From an uncultured Methanoregula sp. (GTDB taxonomy: Archaea > Halobacteriota > Methanomicrobia > Methanomicrobiales > Methanospirillaceae), in contig NZ_OY787452.1 in NCBI RefSeq assembly GCF_963678795.1, positions 62,001 to 126,000 of the forward strand: a stretch of DNA of 64,000 bases, written 5' to 3'. Positions 63,663 to 64,000 of the stretch are shown here, in pieces. The notes under the pieces were generated by a model. That model saw only the letters and a program-made list of their open reading frames with translations. It was not told the origin of the DNA and did no database searches. Made by a program: the position numbers and the translations under genes. Numbering within the stretch: the first letter of the stretch is position 1; each line of letters begins with the position of its first letter.

Positions 63663-64000
63663 TCACCGGTTCCTTGAAGCGAAGAGGATACTCGCGATGA
63701 CAAGAGCAAGGCCAAAGAGGATGATGAACGGGAGCATCGGATCATTCGCCAATGGGAACGCAGCGGTGGTGTTACTTTCAGGAACCGTTGTCGCTGGAGC
63801 GGAGGGCAGGACCGTGAAGAATGCGGAGGCGGTGCAGTTCACAAAGGCATTCGGTCTCCACAGGTTAACGTCATACGTACCGGGGGATAATCCCGGTGAT
63901 TCGATAGTCCAGCTCCACCGGTTCAGGGCCTCGCCGGACTCAACGGGAAGATTTGACGATGCGACAAGGGTCCCGCTGGAGCGTTCATGGATTTCTGCAT
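63663..64000 (-). CDS. C-terminal part of a membrane-anchored surface protein (cut by window end)
   Basis: On the minus strand the frame enters at the window edge and ends at TGA 63663-63665. The visible 112 residues are a beta-rich domain (SPGLSPGTYDVNLWRPNAFV), a Thr/Pro linker and a terminal helix (LPFILFGLALVIASILF) before ASRNR. This is the anchor pattern of archaeal surface proteins also seen at 28524-29789. Only the end is visible. Confidence 0.75.
   Translation of the reverse strand, partial: AEIHERSSGTLVASSNLPVESGEALNRWSWTIESPGLSPGTYDVNLWRPNAFVNCTASAFFTVLPSAPATTVPESNTTAAFPLANDPMLPFIILFGLALVIASILFASRNR

Overview
The window looks like chromosomal DNA of a methanogenic archaeon, most likely order Methanomicrobiales and Methanoregula-like. 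The evidence is a methanofuran-biosynthesis gene (mfnB), an archaeal diaminoribosylaminopyrimidinone-phosphate reductase, a free-standing pyruvate-kinase C-terminal domain, a hisA/hisF-related protein, archaeal valS and metG, TATA boxes giving leaderless starts, and many secreted PKD, PEGA or kelch surface proteins with C-terminal membrane anchors. Genus is inferred, not proven. Most genes are fairly GC-rich; the kelch/PKD pair, 47.2-49 kb, 52.4-53.2 kb and 60-63 kb are clearly more AT-rich.

Layout. 0-11.7 kb: small unknowns, a LytS-type sensor, an IS5-like transposase beside a degenerate tandem array, a YchF/Ygr210 GTPase, PK_C-domain and membrane genes, a DUF92 protein and valS. 11.9-16.5 kb: a two-gene secreted operon, a kelch propeller joined to a caspase-like domain plus a PKD protein. 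17-27.7 kb: tmk, hisA/F-like, mfnB-guaB, sixA, msrA, a SET-domain protein and metG. 27.8-31.7 kb: a PEGA protein flanked by two paralogous secreted proteins, a DHH phosphoesterase and tRNA-Phe(GAA). 31.8-44 kb: a K+/H+-type antiporter, an acetyl/propionyl-CoA synthetase behind a striking repeat-operator region, an AlkA-like glycosylase, HdeD, a two-component pair, arfC, a lipoprotein, an ArsB/NhaD-type transporter and a prolyl iminopeptidase.

44.5-56.5 kb is an accessory, probably defence-related island. It holds two MNT/HEPN toxin-antitoxin modules (one HepT broken by an amber codon), a start-less nucleotidyltransferase, VapBC, and a tight four-gene cassette: a membrane-anchored TerB-like protein, a BrxD-like (DUF2791) ATPase, an Lhr/BrxHI-like helicase and a class III nucleotidyl-cyclase-like protein. 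An AAA_14/DUF4143 ATPase with three evenly spaced operators follows. I regard the cassette as the best candidate for an incompletely described system.

56.8-60 kb is a probable nitrosative/oxidative-stress group: HxlR regulator, divergent hybrid-cluster protein, two cupins and a small CxxC protein. 60-64 kb is repeat-rich, with a decayed IS5-like transposase and a complete IS481-like element with 12-bp inverted ends and a 15-bp target duplication; a related empty target lies 2.2 kb away. Several intergenic repeat families recur at both ends of the window.
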